Shown here piece after piece: positions 36,715-46,802 of a stretch of 64,000 nucleotides of DNA. The stretch is taken from contig MNEA01000021.1 of NCBI GenBank assembly GCA_001917435.1, positions 1 through 64,000 of the forward strand, read 5' to 3'. A program made the translations under genes and the position numbers. This DNA comes from Acidobacteria bacterium 13_2_20CM_2_57_6 (lineage in GTDB: Bacteria; Acidobacteriota; Terriglobia; Acidiferrales; UBA7541). The notes beneath the pieces are model-generated. The model had not been told where the DNA came from and did not search any database. It saw nothing but the letters and a program-made list of their open reading frames with translations. Positions within the stretch are counted from its first letter, which is position 1; each line of letters starts with the position of its first letter.

Positions 36715-37861
36715 ATGAAACGGACAGGTTTGTCTTGCTTTTTGCTGATCGCACTACTCGTTGCGCTTGTACTTTCCACGTCGGCGCCCGCGCAGGCGGG
36801 CGATTCCGGATGCTATGCATATCGCCCCAAGTACATCGAAGGCGTTTTTGAAGTGAGGTACGATGCAGGTTGTACGGGGCATGATGAACCGGAACTTGAT
36901 CCCGTCTCCAGCGCCCCGGGCTCCGCGCGAGAACTAACCTGGAAGGTGGTTCTTCCGAGCGACGGCGCATTCCCCGTCTCGGCTACAGGCCCTACTTTTT
37001 GGGTTCGGCGGCACCGTCACTGACGCGAAGAGTTTGTTTGGGCAGGCGTTTGTGGAGCTGCAATTCTACCCGGACGCCATCGTTACCAGTTGCGGCCAAG
37101 ACGGTGGATTCGAGGTGAAGTTCGCCCCCAACACGTATTCCGTATGCTCACCGGTCTGGAGGCTGACCTCTACCGGCCAGACCGGAGTGTTTCACGAGAA
37201 CGCGGCGTTCAACGCCATGCTTACGGATGGGACCGGCCCGAACAACCCACTTATCATGCACGCCGGTGACATCATTACAGTGCACTGGTTTACCACGCCA
37301 GCCCAGGACGGCTTTCATGTGACCGTCACTGACCTAACCACCAACGGCTCGGGCACGATCGTGCTGAATTCGACCAACAGCGGGCCACTCATGCCTGCAT
37401 TCGACACGCAAACCATCGGCAACGCTTTGGGATGGGGCGCCGTGTTCGACACGCCGAACTCGTTTGTATGGGAGATCGGGCACGAGTCCGTCTTTACCGC
37501 TAAAGGAGCCTTTTGCGTGCCCGGGCAGACGGGCTGCGAGTCTTATGATGCCCCAGCGTGGGCCGGCACTTCTCCGATTCAAATCCTGTCCGTCACTTTC
37601 GGCGATGGGTCACAAGCAAAACAATGGGCGGCCGTCAGCGACTTGGGCGGAAAAACTGAAGTCCTGGCAACCTGCTCCGTTTATGGCGGTTCCGACTGCA
37701 TTTATCCGTGGTATTCGTTGGGCAAGACGGGCTTCCACTTCGGCGTCGATTTCCCGGATACCATCAAAGACTTCGGCCAAGCCAACCAATACCAGCAGAC
37801 GACGCAGTGTGGAGGTCCCTTCGGCTCGAATTCAACGTACTGCGACACGATCCTGAAATGA
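36715..37861 (+). pseudogene. Secreted protein of unknown family, one frameshift
   Basis: ATG 36715 follows GAGGAGG and opens a signal peptide (MKRTGLSCFLLIALLVALVL...PAQAG). The first frame runs to GPTFW and ends at 37023. The second frame continues as FGGTVTDAKSLFGQAFVELQFYPDAIV and runs to 37861. The register changes at the TTTTTGGG run (36996-37003); removing one G joins them into about 380 residues. The mature protein is Cys-containing and beta-rich (ICVPGQTGC-like CVPGQTGCESYD, CGGPFGSNSTYC). It recalls an unnamed secreted family with the VELQFYPD signature in Actinobacteria and Acidobacteria, but I cannot name a function. It lies between two direct repeats. Confidence 0.65.
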
Positions 37862-37876
37862 TCTGAGTCGACGCAG

Positions 37877-37970
37877 CCGGGTGGCACACCCTACGGTTTT
37901 CAGGGGGCAGGGTTTTGTTCTACGAATCGTGCAAGTCTACCCGGCATCGACTTTCCGCTGTATTCATTTG
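37877..37970 (+). repeat. Imperfect direct repeat, copy 2 (about 94 bp)
   Basis: Starts 16 bases after the secreted gene ends. Near its start it forms the small hairpin GGGTG-GCA-CACCC, which is weaker in copy 1. Same orientation as copy 1. Confidence 0.7.
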
Positions 37971-38387
37971 TGAAGGAGATGTGGCTCCCAAAATGGGTTA
38001 CCCCACTTTTCCTTTGACTTTTCTTTGTTTTCTGGTATGCTGATTAGCAGGTAAACCTATGTCACATTCTGGGGGTCGACATTATTATTGCATCCGCAGG
38101 CGCCCCCCCACCCCCCCGATAACCCATTTAGAATCGACACCTACAGGGGTGCCCGTAAGTGTCGAGTGTTGATTCTGATATGAAACGACCGGTCAAGCAC
38201 TATCCTCTATTTTGTTTTCTTCCTCCTGCAAGGGATGTCCTGAGCAAGCACACCGAGTCGAAGGATCTTCGTTCCCGACACATCTATCCCATGGAGCATC
38301 GCGAGCGGGAGCGACTCGGTGGAACATGGGCATGCCGCCTGCTCAACTCTTCTCGGCGAACTCCGCGTTAATTCTTTTTCTTCAACT

Positions 38388-38409
38388 TTCAACTGTCGAC
38401 TGTCAACCT
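38388..38409. repeat. Intergenic 22-base repeat, copy 2
   Basis: Differs at one base from the copy at 12440-12461. Both lie in non-coding DNA near the 3' end of a minus-strand gene. Confidence 0.45.
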
Positions 38410-38438
38410 CTGCCAGAAGTTCACGCCTCACGCGCTTC

Positions 38439-39380
38439 TCAATGACCCAGCCGCCGCACACAATCCCGAAGCATCTCCGCCTCCCACGCCGGCCGCCTCG
38501 GATTCTTCGGATGCGTCAGGTCAGAAGGAATGCTCCCAACGAGATGCAGAAACACGGCAGCGGAATGTTTGTACGCCGGAATCGGTTCGCGAAACGCCAC
38601 GTTCCCCAAATATTGCAGCGCATCGGATAGCGCGTAATATACTGGATCGCCTGTCTCCCACAACCGGTCGCGCTCCGCAAATTTCTCTGGAGCGAACGTC
38701 GCCAGTCCCAGTAAATAGTCGGATCCATATTCGATCATGTCGATGCCCAGATCGTTCCCCGTGTAAACGCGGAAATCCGGCCGGTGCGCGCCGCGAAGCT
38801 TCAGCCGCTCGAGTTCAATCAGCCGGTCGAGCGAAGAATGTTTCATCCCCTTGATTTCCGGAATATCCATCAACCGCCGGAAAGTTTCTTCATCAAAAAT
38901 CTCTCCGTTCGTTGCGAACATGGGTCCCAGCTCAAACGCCAGCACGTGCGAATATCCCCTGCACACTGCCGCATAAGTCCCCGCCTTTTCCGCGGAAGAT
39001 TTCCCGTGGAGCCGGCTCGTCTGGAACAAAATCGGAATTCCGCCATGCGCAACAATAGCGTCCATCTGTTTTCGATAAAGCGCGACGACCTCGCCGTCCT
39101 GCCCTTCGATATACGCGCCGCCCACAAAAGGCGCATCTTTGCCGAGCGCCTCCCGAGTCCAGCGCAGTACTTCCAGTTTTTCGGCTTCGCCCAAATAGTT
39201 GACGTATCCAGTGTCCATGTTCACCGCGTTCATCAATCCGGCGCGCTGTGTGGCCTGCAAATGTTTCTGAAAAGCTTCGACTGCGATTCGCCCATCCGCT
39301 TCAAACGGCAAAAGCGCCGCCGCGATTCCCTGCACTTTGCGCCGAAGCTGTCGCCCCTCGGCGATGGATTCCATCTTCAT
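38439..39380 (-). CDS. DapA/NAL-family lyase (dihydrodipicolinate synthase-like)
   Basis: 313 residues from ATG 39380, which overlaps the stop of the upstream flavin oxidoreductase gene as ATGA. The TIM-barrel family is shown by [43 protein letters not shown] and the Schiff-base region [10 protein letters not shown] with Lys180. The usual Tyr of the YNxP motif is replaced ([11 protein letters not shown]), so it is not an ordinary dihydrodipicolinate synthase. It more likely acts on a sugar acid or other keto acid. It is last in a three-gene operon with an MFS carrier and an OYE-type oxidoreductase. Confidence 0.82.
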   Translation of the reverse strand: MKMESIAEGRQLRRKVQGIAAALLPFEADGRIAVEAFQKHLQATQRAGLMNAVNMDTGYVNYLGEAEKLEVLRWTREALGKDAPFVGGAYIEGQDGEVVALYRKQMDAIVAHGGIPILFQTSRLHGKSSAEKAGTYAAVCRGYSHVLAFELGPMFATNGEIFDEETFRRLMDIPEIKGMKHSSLDRLIELERLKLRGAHRPDFRVYTGNDLGIDMIEYGSDYLLGLATFAPEKFAERDRLWETGDPVYYALSDALQYLGNVAFREPIPAYKHSAAVFLHLVGSIPSDLTHPKNPRRPAWEAEMLRDCVRRLGH

Positions 39381-40843
39381 CGCCCCGCCTTCGCAACTCT
39401 TAACTGCTCCGCAAGTTCGGAACTCTTGTAGTAGCTGTCGAGCGGATAGCAGCCTGAAGGCAAACCTTTGCGGGGCGCGGTCGTGCAATCGCTGAACGTT
39501 CTGCAAATTCGCTTATGCTGAATCTCATTTCCTTCCGTGGCATCCCACAGAATCTCGGGATACGCCAATACCATCCGCCCTAACCCTGCGAAATCCGTCC
39601 ATCCTTCGTGCACCGCCGCTTGCGCCACATGCGGCAGAAAATCCTGTAAATAGCTGTATGCCGTTCCTACAAAAATCAAATTCGGAAATCGTTGTTTCAA
39701 TTCTCGCGTAACGCTCATCTGCTGCGCCACGCCAAACAGTGGATCTTCCGGTGGCTGATATCCGTCCGATGGCGGATAAAGCGCCGGCCGCTGAATGTGC
39801 GGATTGTAATAAGGACTCCCCGCCGTGATATTCACCAGGCGAATGTCCAATTCTTCCAGCAACGACAAGAATTGCATCGTTTCCGTCAGATCCATCTGGG
39901 TGGGGTCGCGCTGCTTCACTCCGAATCCCCACCGGTACGGAATCAAATTTTCCCGGGATTCCGGAATTCCCGGCCCCAGTTTTCCATTGCCTGACAAAGC
40001 GGGATCAGGGCGAAACGGCACCGAATCAAATGCAGAAAACCGCACGCCAATGTGCATTCCTGGCGCCATCGACCGGATTCCTTGCACCACTTCTCGCAGG
40101 AATCGCGTGCGATTCTCAAAACTTCCGCCGTACTTCCCTTCCCGCGTATGCGCGCTCAGAAACTCGTGCCCCAGGTAACCGTGGCAATGCTTGACGTCCA
40201 CAAAATCGAAACTTAATTCGTGAGCCATTTTCGCGGCGCGATGAAAATTTTCAATGATGGCTCCAATCTCTCCATCGGTCAGAATCGGATACTCACGAGG
40301 CAATCCCAATCTGCGGTCCAGGATCGGGTGATGATAAAGGATGCACGGCTCCGGCTTGTTTTGCGCGTTCGGCCGGCAAAATCTTCCGGAGTGTGTTAAT
40401 TGCAATCCGATGAGCAGTCCTTCATCCGATTCCGTTGTCCTGCGGTGCTCTTCGATCAGAACTTCTCGCAACTTCGCGATTCCTTTCCGCGTGTGCTCTG
40501 CCGTCACGAGTTGATTCGGATTCGCGCGCCCCTCGTGAGAAACCGCAACGGCTTCCCCTCCCCAAATTAATTTTCCGCCGCTCTGGCCGAATCTTTTCCA
40601 GCGGCGGATGGTGTGCTCGCTGGGATTCCCATCCGCGGTTCCGTCCCAGCCCTCCATGGGCTGAACGGCGATGCGATTGCCGATTTTGATTTCTCCGCGA
40701 ACCAGCGGTTTTCTCAACGATGATTCAGCGCCGCACACAATTTCGCTGTCGCAAGGAATATTCAATCGCAGCGATTGCACGTGCTCCTGAAATCGCGCTA
40801 CGTCCTTCAGAGCTCCAAGACGCAGGATCGGCTTCGCGCTCAT
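39377..40843 (-). CDS. OYE-type NADH:flavin oxidoreductase
   Basis: 488 residues from ATG 40843, overlapping the MFS stop codon by 4 bases. FMN-binding TIM barrel: [37 protein letters not shown], then [39 protein letters not shown], the old yellow enzyme/2,4-dienoyl-CoA-reductase signature. The C-terminus carries Cys in [20 protein letters not shown], reminiscent of the Fe-S binding part of long family members, but the second flavin domain is absent. Likely reduces an unsaturated carbonyl compound taken in by the co-encoded transporter; substrate unknown. Confidence 0.85.
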   Translation of the reverse strand: MSAKPILRLGALKDVARFQEHVQSLRLNIPCDSEIVCGAESSLRKPLVRGEIKIGNRIAVQPMEGWDGTADGNPSEHTIRRWKRFGQSGGKLIWGGEAVAVSHEGRANPNQLVTAEHTRKGIAKLREVLIEEHRRTTESDEGLLIGLQLTHSGRFCRPNAQNKPEPCILYHHPILDRRLGLPREYPILTDGEIGAIIENFHRAAKMAHELSFDFVDVKHCHGYLGHEFLSAHTREGKYGGSFENRTRFLREVVQGIRSMAPGMHIGVRFSAFDSVPFRPDPALSGNGKLGPGIPESRENLIPYRWGFGVKQRDPTQMDLTETMQFLSLLEELDIRLVNITAGSPYYNPHIQRPALYPPSDGYQPPEDPLFGVAQQMSVTRELKQRFPNLIFVGTAYSYLQDFLPHVAQAAVHEGWTDFAGLGRMVLAYPEILWDATEGNEIQHKRICRTFSDCTTAPRKGLPSGCYPLDSYYKSSELAEQLRVAKAGR

Positions 40844-42105
40844 GCGGATTGCTTTCCTCTGGGCAGCATCGCCGCAGACGCCGCGCCCAGCAAACCCAGG
40901 GCGACCAGCACGAGAAAGCCTGCGGAATAACTTCCTGTCGTGTCGCGCAAGCGACCAACGAGCCACGGCGACACTGCTTCCGCCACGCTTCCCGCAGTCA
41001 AAATAACTCCGAGCAGGCGGCCAAGGAGTTGCACACCGAAAATCTCCGCGGTCATCAGCGGAACGATCATATAGTCGCCGCCAAGGCCAATCCCAAACAC
41101 CGCGGCGAAAATGTAGATGGCCGCCGGCGCCCGCCCCGCAAATAACAGCGGAATCGCCGCCGCAACAAGAATGTAAATCAGCACCATGACGTATTTTTTT
41201 GGAAAGCAGTCGGCCAGCCAGCCCATGAGCAGGCGCCCGGCAATGCTGAAGGCGAGGACCAGCGACAAAATGCGCGCGGCCTGGCCTTGCGCGAAGTGAA
41301 GATCGAGACTTAGAAACAGTTTCAAGTTCTGTTGCGCGCCACTGACTGCGGCAATCGAAAACATGCTGCCGAGCGTCAGCAGAAAAAAAGGAACTGTGGT
41401 GAACGCGTTTCGCGCTTCAGTGAATTCAGCGAGCGCAACGGGCGAGACGCTCGTTTTCGCGTGATACGGCTTTTTCGCCTGCGGCGGCTCTTTCGCGAGC
41501 AACGCCGCGGGAAGAGCAATCACCAAAATCAAAAATCCGAGCGCTCGAAGCGCCGCTTGCCAGCCAAAGTGTTGCACCAGAGTGTGCGAAATCCACGGCA
41601 CCGCCGCTCCGCCCAGCCCAATTCCCAAATAAGCAAATCCCATCGCCTTTCCACGGGACCGTTCGAACCAACGCGACAATAGCACCTGGCTGGGCAGCGG
41701 ACCTCCGCAAACGTAACCCAGCGCATTCAGCATGTAGAAAAAATAAAACATGCCCAGCGTCGAGATGCTTCCCAGTCCAATCAGCGCCGCACCCGCCATC
41801 AAAATTCCCGCCAGCATGAGCCGGCGCGGCCCAAAGCGGTCCACCATCCATCCGGCGAAGAATCCGAACAACGGTCCCACCACCAATTTGCTCAGAGCGT
41901 TTCCAGAAGTGACCTGCCCGCGGGTCCAGCCAAACTGCTGCACCATGAAGTCGTAATAAAACGGAAGGCCCCAGAGGGCCATGCCGACAATGCAAAACAG
42001 AACGGTGAATGCGGCCGCTGTGACCTGGAACGATCCACGATTCCATTCGGCCGGCGGAGCAAGGTCTGCGGCAATAAAATTTGCCGAGTTACTCGCCTCT
42101 TGCAT
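40840..42105 (-). CDS. MFS transporter (monocarboxylate/oxalate-formate-like)
   Basis: 421 residues from ATG 42105; a GTG at 42129 is possible. 12 membrane segments are expected. Features include [47 protein letters not shown]-like helices 1-3 and [28 protein letters not shown], typical of the oxalate/formate and monocarboxylate antiporter group. It is the first gene of an ATGA-coupled operon with an OYE enzyme and a DapA-like lyase, so it probably imports their organic-acid substrate. It is divergent from a cupin gene. Confidence 0.87.
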   Translation of the reverse strand: MQEASNSANFIAADLAPPAEWNRGSFQVTAAAFTVLFCIVGMALWGLPFYYDFMVQQFGWTRGQVTSGNALSKLVVGPLFGFFAGWMVDRFGPRRLMLAGILMAGAALIGLGSISTLGMFYFFYMLNALGYVCGGPLPSQVLLSRWFERSRGKAMGFAYLGIGLGGAAVPWISHTLVQHFGWQAALRALGFLILVIALPAALLAKEPPQAKKPYHAKTSVSPVALAEFTEARNAFTTVPFFLLTLGSMFSIAAVSGAQQNLKLFLSLDLHFAQGQAARILSLVLAFSIAGRLLMGWLADCFPKKYVMVLIYILVAAAIPLLFAGRAPAAIYIFAAVFGIGLGGDYMIVPLMTAEIFGVQLLGRLLGVILTAGSVAEAVSPWLVGRLRDTTGSYSAGFLVLVALGLLGAASAAMLPRGKQSA

Positions 42106-42292
42106 AGCTGGCGTGCGAATTTGCGCTGTCACCTGGGTCCCCGTCTGCGTTTCAAATATTGAACGTGAAAATGCGGCTCTTGACAAACTAGGGCATGCTA
42201 AAGATTCTTGGTCTCGAAGTCGAGGAACATCTCCATTCAATGCATTCGAATTCGCTAAACGATGCTTTCACCAGCGGCAAAAGGAGAAAACC

Positions 42293-42733
42293 ATGAGCGC
42301 GACCCGGCGTCAACTATTTTCGATGCTTCCTGTAGTGCTGATCCCTTCCATCCTTCAGGAAGCGGGTACCGCTGCGAAAGAAAACGCAATGCCCTCGGCG
42401 GTGTATCCCTTCGAAAAGCTGCCGGTTCGAACGCCGAACGGCGCGCAGATTCGCAATGTATTGAAGGGCAAGCTCGCCACTGGAGAATCGCTGGAGGTGC
42501 ATGAAACGACGCTGCCGCCGGGCGGCATGCCTCATCCACCACATCATCACGTGCATTCGGAGATGTGGCTCGTCCGAGAAGGAACCGTGGAACTTACCAT
42601 TAACGGCACGAGCTCGCGCTTTGGGCCAGGCTCCGCGGGGTTCGTGCATTCGAACGATGAACACGGGATCAAGAATGTGGGTGATACTCCGGCAACTTAT
42701 TTTGTAGTAGCGGTCGGCCCCGGCGCGAGTTAG
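42293..42733 (+). CDS. Exported cupin protein
   Basis: 146 residues from ATG 42293, preceded by AAAGGAG. A twin-arginine-like N-terminus (SATRRQLFSMLPVVLIPSIL) suggests export. The cupin core has motif 1 HPPHHHVHSEMWLVREGTVEL and motif 2 GSAGFVHSNDEHGIKNVGDTPATYFVVAVG, with His/Glu metal ligands. Possibly a sugar- or acid-binding or isomerising protein. It is divergent from the MFS operon and convergent, at 15 bases, with another cupin. Confidence 0.8.
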   Translation: MSATRRQLFSMLPVVLIPSILQEAGTAAKENAMPSAVYPFEKLPVRTPNGAQIRNVLKGKLATGESLEVHETTLPPGGMPHPPHHHVHSEMWLVREGTVELTINGTSSRFGPGSAGFVHSNDEHGIKNVGDTPATYFVVAVGPGAS

Positions 42734-42748
42734 CCGCAAGGGTGGAGA

Positions 42749-43234
42749 CTAATAGCCCTTCACTTTGACGACCAGGTAATTGAACTGGTGCGCGCCATCG
42801 AGCAGTAGCTGGTGCGGCATCCGCGCCGGGATGCGAACGACGTCTCCGGCGACGAGCTTGCGCCGAAAGCCGCCTTGAATCGTGCCGTTGCGTTTTTCAT
42901 GCGGCGCGACAGTTTCGCCATTCAGCAGCGTTCCGCCAACGACCAACGTCGCCGAGCCGGATTGCACGAAGAAGACGTCGGCTTGAGTCTCGTGCCATTC
43001 GGGTTGGCCGTCCGCTTCCCTGTGAACCAGCAGGAAACTTTCGTTGGGATAATCGGTGAGTTGTTTCACGGCAAGGTGGTGCGGATCGGAGGCCGCATCG
43101 GCGCTCAGAGATTGCGTGACATGACCTAGGGCAGACGCAGACCAATGCCCGACGCCCTCCGGAGTGGGTTCATCGGAGCGCGCGAGCAGAAACGGAATTG
43201 CAAGCAAGGAAAGCAGAGCGAGTTTTTTTGTCAT
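42749..43234 (-). CDS. Secreted cupin protein
   Basis: 161 residues from ATG 43234, preceded by GAGGTG. Signal peptide MTKKLALLSLLAIPFLLARS. Then ESFLLVHREADGQPEWHETQADVFFVQSGSATLVVGG and KLVAGDVVRIPARMPHQLLLDGAHQFNYLVVKV, a cupin barrel with motif 2 around PARMPHQL. It faces the other cupin gene. Function unknown; the pair may be related by duplication but their sequences are quite different. Confidence 0.8.
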   Translation of the reverse strand: MTKKLALLSLLAIPFLLARSDEPTPEGVGHWSASALGHVTQSLSADAASDPHHLAVKQLTDYPNESFLLVHREADGQPEWHETQADVFFVQSGSATLVVGGTLLNGETVAPHEKRNGTIQGGFRRKLVAGDVVRIPARMPHQLLLDGAHQFNYLVVKVKGY

Positions 43235-43275
43235 GCGCACCTCGCCGGGACTCGACACGCCGTTATTTCTTACCA

Positions 43276-43308
43276 CAAAAATCGGGGCGCCCTCGAAAGG
43301 CGCCCCGA
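43276..43308 (-). terminator. Intrinsic terminator of the receptor gene
   Basis: TCGGGGCGCC (43282-43291) and GGCGCCCCGA (43299-43308) pair perfectly over 10 bases around a 7-base loop. On the minus strand TTTTT follows (43281-43277). It lies 24 bases after the receptor stop. Confidence 0.85.
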
Positions 43309-43331
43309 CGTTTCCTCTCTCGTGGAGGGGG

Positions 43332-46300
43332 TCAGAAGAAGAGTTTTAGCGCCAATTGGCCGATGCGCGGGTCGCCAGCCTGGCCTGCCCGAAACGTTCC
43401 GAAAGCGCCGGCACTGAGCTTCTGGAAATTCGTGATGCTTGGCTGAGAGCCGGCGCCTGAGGGCACTTCCTCGTCAAAAAAGTTCACGCGGTTAAAAACG
43501 TTGAAAAATTCAGCTCGGAATTGAAGTCTCCAGCGTTCTGTGAAAGTGAAACTCTTGGAGAGTCCCATGTCCCAGTTGTACTTGCCGGGCATTCGAAAGG
43601 CATTCTTACCTGTAGCACCGTACGTGCCGACTGAAGCCGCGTTCGTTGCAAAAGCGGCCTTGTTAAGCCAGCTCACACAATTTGTCGTGGTGCCGCATTG
43701 GGTTGTGCCGTAAGGACTGACTCCTGCCACCAACGTGCCGCGATCTTGGCCGAGTCCGGTACCGGAAAGTTCCGCTCCCTGCAGAACCGTGAACGGGCGG
43801 CCGGTCTGCGCGGCAACGAGCCCGCTGTACTGCCACCCCCCGAAGGCGTGGTGCAAGAACCCTTTGGATTCGGAGAAAGCAGGAAGCTCCCAAACGAAAG
43901 AAGAGACGAAGCGATGGGTGTGATCAAATTCCGAAGGCCCGCGATCGAATTGATGCCGCAAAGGGTCATCCCACGGGCGAGCGGAGAAGCCAGCATCGAA
44001 ACCTGTGACGCCAGCTACCGGGGGGAGATCGTCGATGCTCTTTGACCAGGTGTAACTACCGAGAATGGTCACGCCGTGAGTCATACGCCTCTCTGCTGAC
44101 AACTGGAGGGAATGGTAGTTGGCGTTGATGTCCTGCGAATCCTGCTGAACCTGGGAAAACAAATTACTCGGAGTAATGCCCAAGGAAGCTGCAATGGCGT
44201 TCAATCTGAGGGTGCCTTTCGTTCCCGTAGGAGAAAAAGGCGCTGGATCTAAGTTCAGCGTTTCCGTGAGGTGCGTGCTGCGGGAGCCGACATAGGCTGC
44301 GCGCACGAGGATGGTGGAGGGCAATTGGCGCTCGATAGCCAGGTTCCAGTTGTAAACGGTGGGGACCTGGTAGTTGTTTGCTGGGTCCCAACTCAAATAT
44401 AGGCCGCCAAGGGCAAATGCAGAGTTCTTAGGCGGCGGAAACGGAGATGGAAAAAGATTGGCCTGCGGGGTGCAATTCTGAGCCGTCTGGGTCGAGGAAA
44501 GGGTGCAAAGCGGATCGGTGAGCGTTCCGGGGTTGACGACGCCAGTGCTGAAAATGAGCTGAGGACTGAAGGGGGTCTGATCCACAAAGCGGTTGTTGAT
44601 GATGCCAGTAATGCGGCTGTTGTAGAAAATGCCGGCTCCGCCACGGATGCTGGTCTTACCATCACCGAAAACGTCATAAGCAAACCCAATACGCGGCGCA
44701 AAATTCTTGAGACTGGCGTTGATTCCATAAGGGGGAACGCCGGGATCACCAGGGAAATACACGCCCGGGGGCGCATTAGGGAATTGCGTCGAACGGACAT
44801 TGGCGCTCAATCCGTCCAGCCGGAACTGTTGGACACGCCCTTTGATTTCTCGCCAAGGAAGAGCCGGTTCGTAGCGGAGCCCGAGATTCAATGTCAGGCG
44901 GTGAGTCACTCTGAAATTATCCTGGGCATATACGCCACCGAAGATGTCGCGGTTGTTCTTGAATTCTCCCGCGCCCTGACGGAACGCAAAGTTGCCGCTG
45001 TAGTCGCAAAGCTTGCCCGCAAGAAAATTATTAAAGACTACTTGACTTGCGGTCTGGCCTGCGCCTGGAGCTGGGTTACAGAAGCTAAATTCCGCGGGCT
45101 GGAAGAACAGGTTGTTTAGATCGATGCGGCTGCGTTCAAGAATGCCGCCAAAACGGAAGTCGTGTTTCCCTTTCACCCAACTGACATCATCGCTCCAGGT
45201 GAAATTGTTTCGGACAAATGCTGCTTGGGGGTTATCACCAAAGCTGAATCCACCGTTCACGCGAATTTGCTGAATCGCATGCGCGGTGGGCTGAAATGGA
45301 ATCATAGAGCCGAGACTCTGAACGCTGGGCACTGTGCTATCCGGACCGCGGCTGGCTTTTTCACGGGCGTAGCTGAATCGAAAATCATTAAGAAGAGAGG
45401 GCCTGAGCACGTGGGACTCGTGAATCAAGTAATTCTGGTTGGCGATCTTCGAACCGTCCGCATATGTCAGAATATTCGTGGGGACAAAAACCGCAGCTTT
45501 GCTGAAATAGTTGTAGTCGTACCGAACCGAGAGCCGGTCTTTCTGACTAAAAGCATGGTCCACCCGGCCGAGTACCTCGTTGAAATTCTGCCTATCCGGC
45601 CGGACAAAAGTGACGGAACGCGAAGTAGGCTGGAGGGGAAGAAGCGGCAGCAGATTTGCAAAGAAAAACGTCTTGTCGTGAATAATGGGACCGCCGACGG
45701 TTCCTCCGAACTGATTGCGTTTGAGCTGATCCCGCCCGTTGTCTTTGAGGTTGAAAGGCGCAAAGAAGTTCCTGGCGTTGAAAACGGAATTGCGCAGAAA
45801 CTCAAACACATCGCCGTGAAAATTGTTGGTGCCGGATTTGGTGATGACATTCACTACCGCTCCGGCGTTCTGCCCGTATTCCGAACTGTAGTTACTGGTC
45901 TGGACGCTGAACTCCTGAAGCGCGTCGGGAAACGGAAACGGCTGATTGACGTTAGTGTATTCGTCTACGTAGTTTCCGCCGTCGAGCTGGTAGCTGACCA
46001 TATCCTGGCGCGCGCCGTTGGCCGAAATCGTGACGGCCCCGGGAAACGTCTTTGTCGTGCCTTGGTCGGCGCCTCCATTGGCAGAGTACACAGCGCCCGG
46101 CACCAGCAAAGTGAGCTTCGCCGCGTTGCGGCCCTCCAGAGGCATCTCAACTAGGCGCTGTTGTTCGATGACCTGTTTCAACGTTGAAGTGGCGGTGTCC
46201 ACCTGCAGCGCGTTTCCAGAAACCACAACGACTTCGGTCGTCATGCCCAGCTTCAAGCCGACGTTCACCGTGAGGGTTTGATCCGCAAGCAGGACGATTC

Positions 46301-46571
46301 TGGATTCCCTGGAGGTGCTAAATCCGTTTGCTTCGACCGACAGGTCGTAAGTTGCCGGCTGAAGAGAGGGGATGACAAAGAGGCCCTCCGCATCCGCGAG
46401 AGCCGTGCGGGAGAAGCCAGTCCCCACCTGGAGAGCAGTCACTTTGGCATTGGCGACGGAAGCGCCTCCGGGGTCGGTGATCCTGCCAGCGATGCTGCCT
46501 AGACCCTGCGCTTGCGAAGAAACCGCAACGAACAGGAGAACAAGAAGAACAAACAAGACATGCTTCTTCAT
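43332..46571 (-). CDS. TonB-dependent receptor with carboxypeptidase-regulatory domain (Oar-like)
   Basis: 1,079 residues from ATG 46571, which starts a signal peptide (MKKHVLFVLLVLLFVAVSSQAQG) after GAAAGGG. Regulatory domain about 25-105 (GSIAGRITDPGGASVANAKVTALQVGTGFSR...LQPATYDLSVEANGF). Plug with VEMPLEGRNAAKLTLLVPGAV and NYSSEYGQNAGAVVNVITKSGTNNFHGDVFEFLRN, then a large barrel with LNLGLRYEPALPW and a C-terminal aromatic (LALKLFF). It is a nutrient receptor of unknown substrate, divergent from an MFS carrier; the nearby dehydrogenases suggest a sugar or sugar acid. Has its own promoter and terminator. Confidence 0.93.
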   Translation of the reverse strand: MKKHVLFVLLVLLFVAVSSQAQGLGSIAGRITDPGGASVANAKVTALQVGTGFSRTALADAEGLFVIPSLQPATYDLSVEANGFSTSRESRIVLLADQTLTVNVGLKLGMTTEVVVVSGNALQVDTATSTLKQVIEQQRLVEMPLEGRNAAKLTLLVPGAVYSANGGADQGTTKTFPGAVTISANGARQDMVSYQLDGGNYVDEYTNVNQPFPFPDALQEFSVQTSNYSSEYGQNAGAVVNVITKSGTNNFHGDVFEFLRNSVFNARNFFAPFNLKDNGRDQLKRNQFGGTVGGPIIHDKTFFFANLLPLLPLQPTSRSVTFVRPDRQNFNEVLGRVDHAFSQKDRLSVRYDYNYFSKAAVFVPTNILTYADGSKIANQNYLIHESHVLRPSLLNDFRFSYAREKASRGPDSTVPSVQSLGSMIPFQPTAHAIQQIRVNGGFSFGDNPQAAFVRNNFTWSDDVSWVKGKHDFRFGGILERSRIDLNNLFFQPAEFSFCNPAPGAGQTASQVVFNNFLAGKLCDYSGNFAFRQGAGEFKNNRDIFGGVYAQDNFRVTHRLTLNLGLRYEPALPWREIKGRVQQFRLDGLSANVRSTQFPNAPPGVYFPGDPGVPPYGINASLKNFAPRIGFAYDVFGDGKTSIRGGAGIFYNSRITGIINNRFVDQTPFSPQLIFSTGVVNPGTLTDPLCTLSSTQTAQNCTPQANLFPSPFPPPKNSAFALGGLYLSWDPANNYQVPTVYNWNLAIERQLPSTILVRAAYVGSRSTHLTETLNLDPAPFSPTGTKGTLRLNAIAASLGITPSNLFSQVQQDSQDINANYHSLQLSAERRMTHGVTILGSYTWSKSIDDLPPVAGVTGFDAGFSARPWDDPLRHQFDRGPSEFDHTHRFVSSFVWELPAFSESKGFLHHAFGGWQYSGLVAAQTGRPFTVLQGAELSGTGLGQDRGTLVAGVSPYGTTQCGTTTNCVSWLNKAAFATNAASVGTYGATGKNAFRMPGKYNWDMGLSKSFTFTERWRLQFRAEFFNVFNRVNFFDEEVPSGAGSQPSITNFQKLSAGAFGTFRAGQAGDPRIGQLALKLFF

Positions 46572-46762
46572 TTTCTGCCTACCCTTTCGAGGCGTGCCGG
46601 AACGAGAGTCCGGGCCGGCCCGACGAATGACCATCGAATGCGGCAGTCCTCGACGAAATAGCCGCGCACAAAACCCCAAAGCTGAATTGAACGAAGAACT
46701 CACCCGACGATTACTTTGGCCGATCGTCACACTCAGCCTTTTGAATCGTGGTATTGGAAGGG

Positions 46763-46791
46763 ACATTAGGAGCGCAAGAGCCGTTAGTCAA
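46763..46791 (-). promoter_or_regulatory. Sigma-70-type promoter of the receptor gene
   Basis: On the minus strand TTGACT (46791-46786), a 17-base spacer and TAATGT (46768-46763), giving a leader of about 185 bases to ATG 46571. Confidence 0.5.
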
Positions 46792-46802
46792 TCTGGAAAT
46801 TT

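Larger units (their letters stand above)
37862..38438. other. Intergenic region with repeats and C-runs
   Basis: Holds repeat copy 2 (37877-37970), two adjoining runs of C (about 38103-38117) and copy 2 of the 22-base repeat (38388-38409). Short open frames here have no coding features. Confidence 0.5.

Noticed and set aside
38103-38117. Adjoining runs of C
   Set aside because: Simple low-complexity sequence with no associated gene or promoter; possibly an assembly-sensitive spot.
45162-46154. 330-codon plus-strand open frame opposite the receptor at 43332-46571
   Set aside because: Antisense shadow with no motif; the receptor is well supported.
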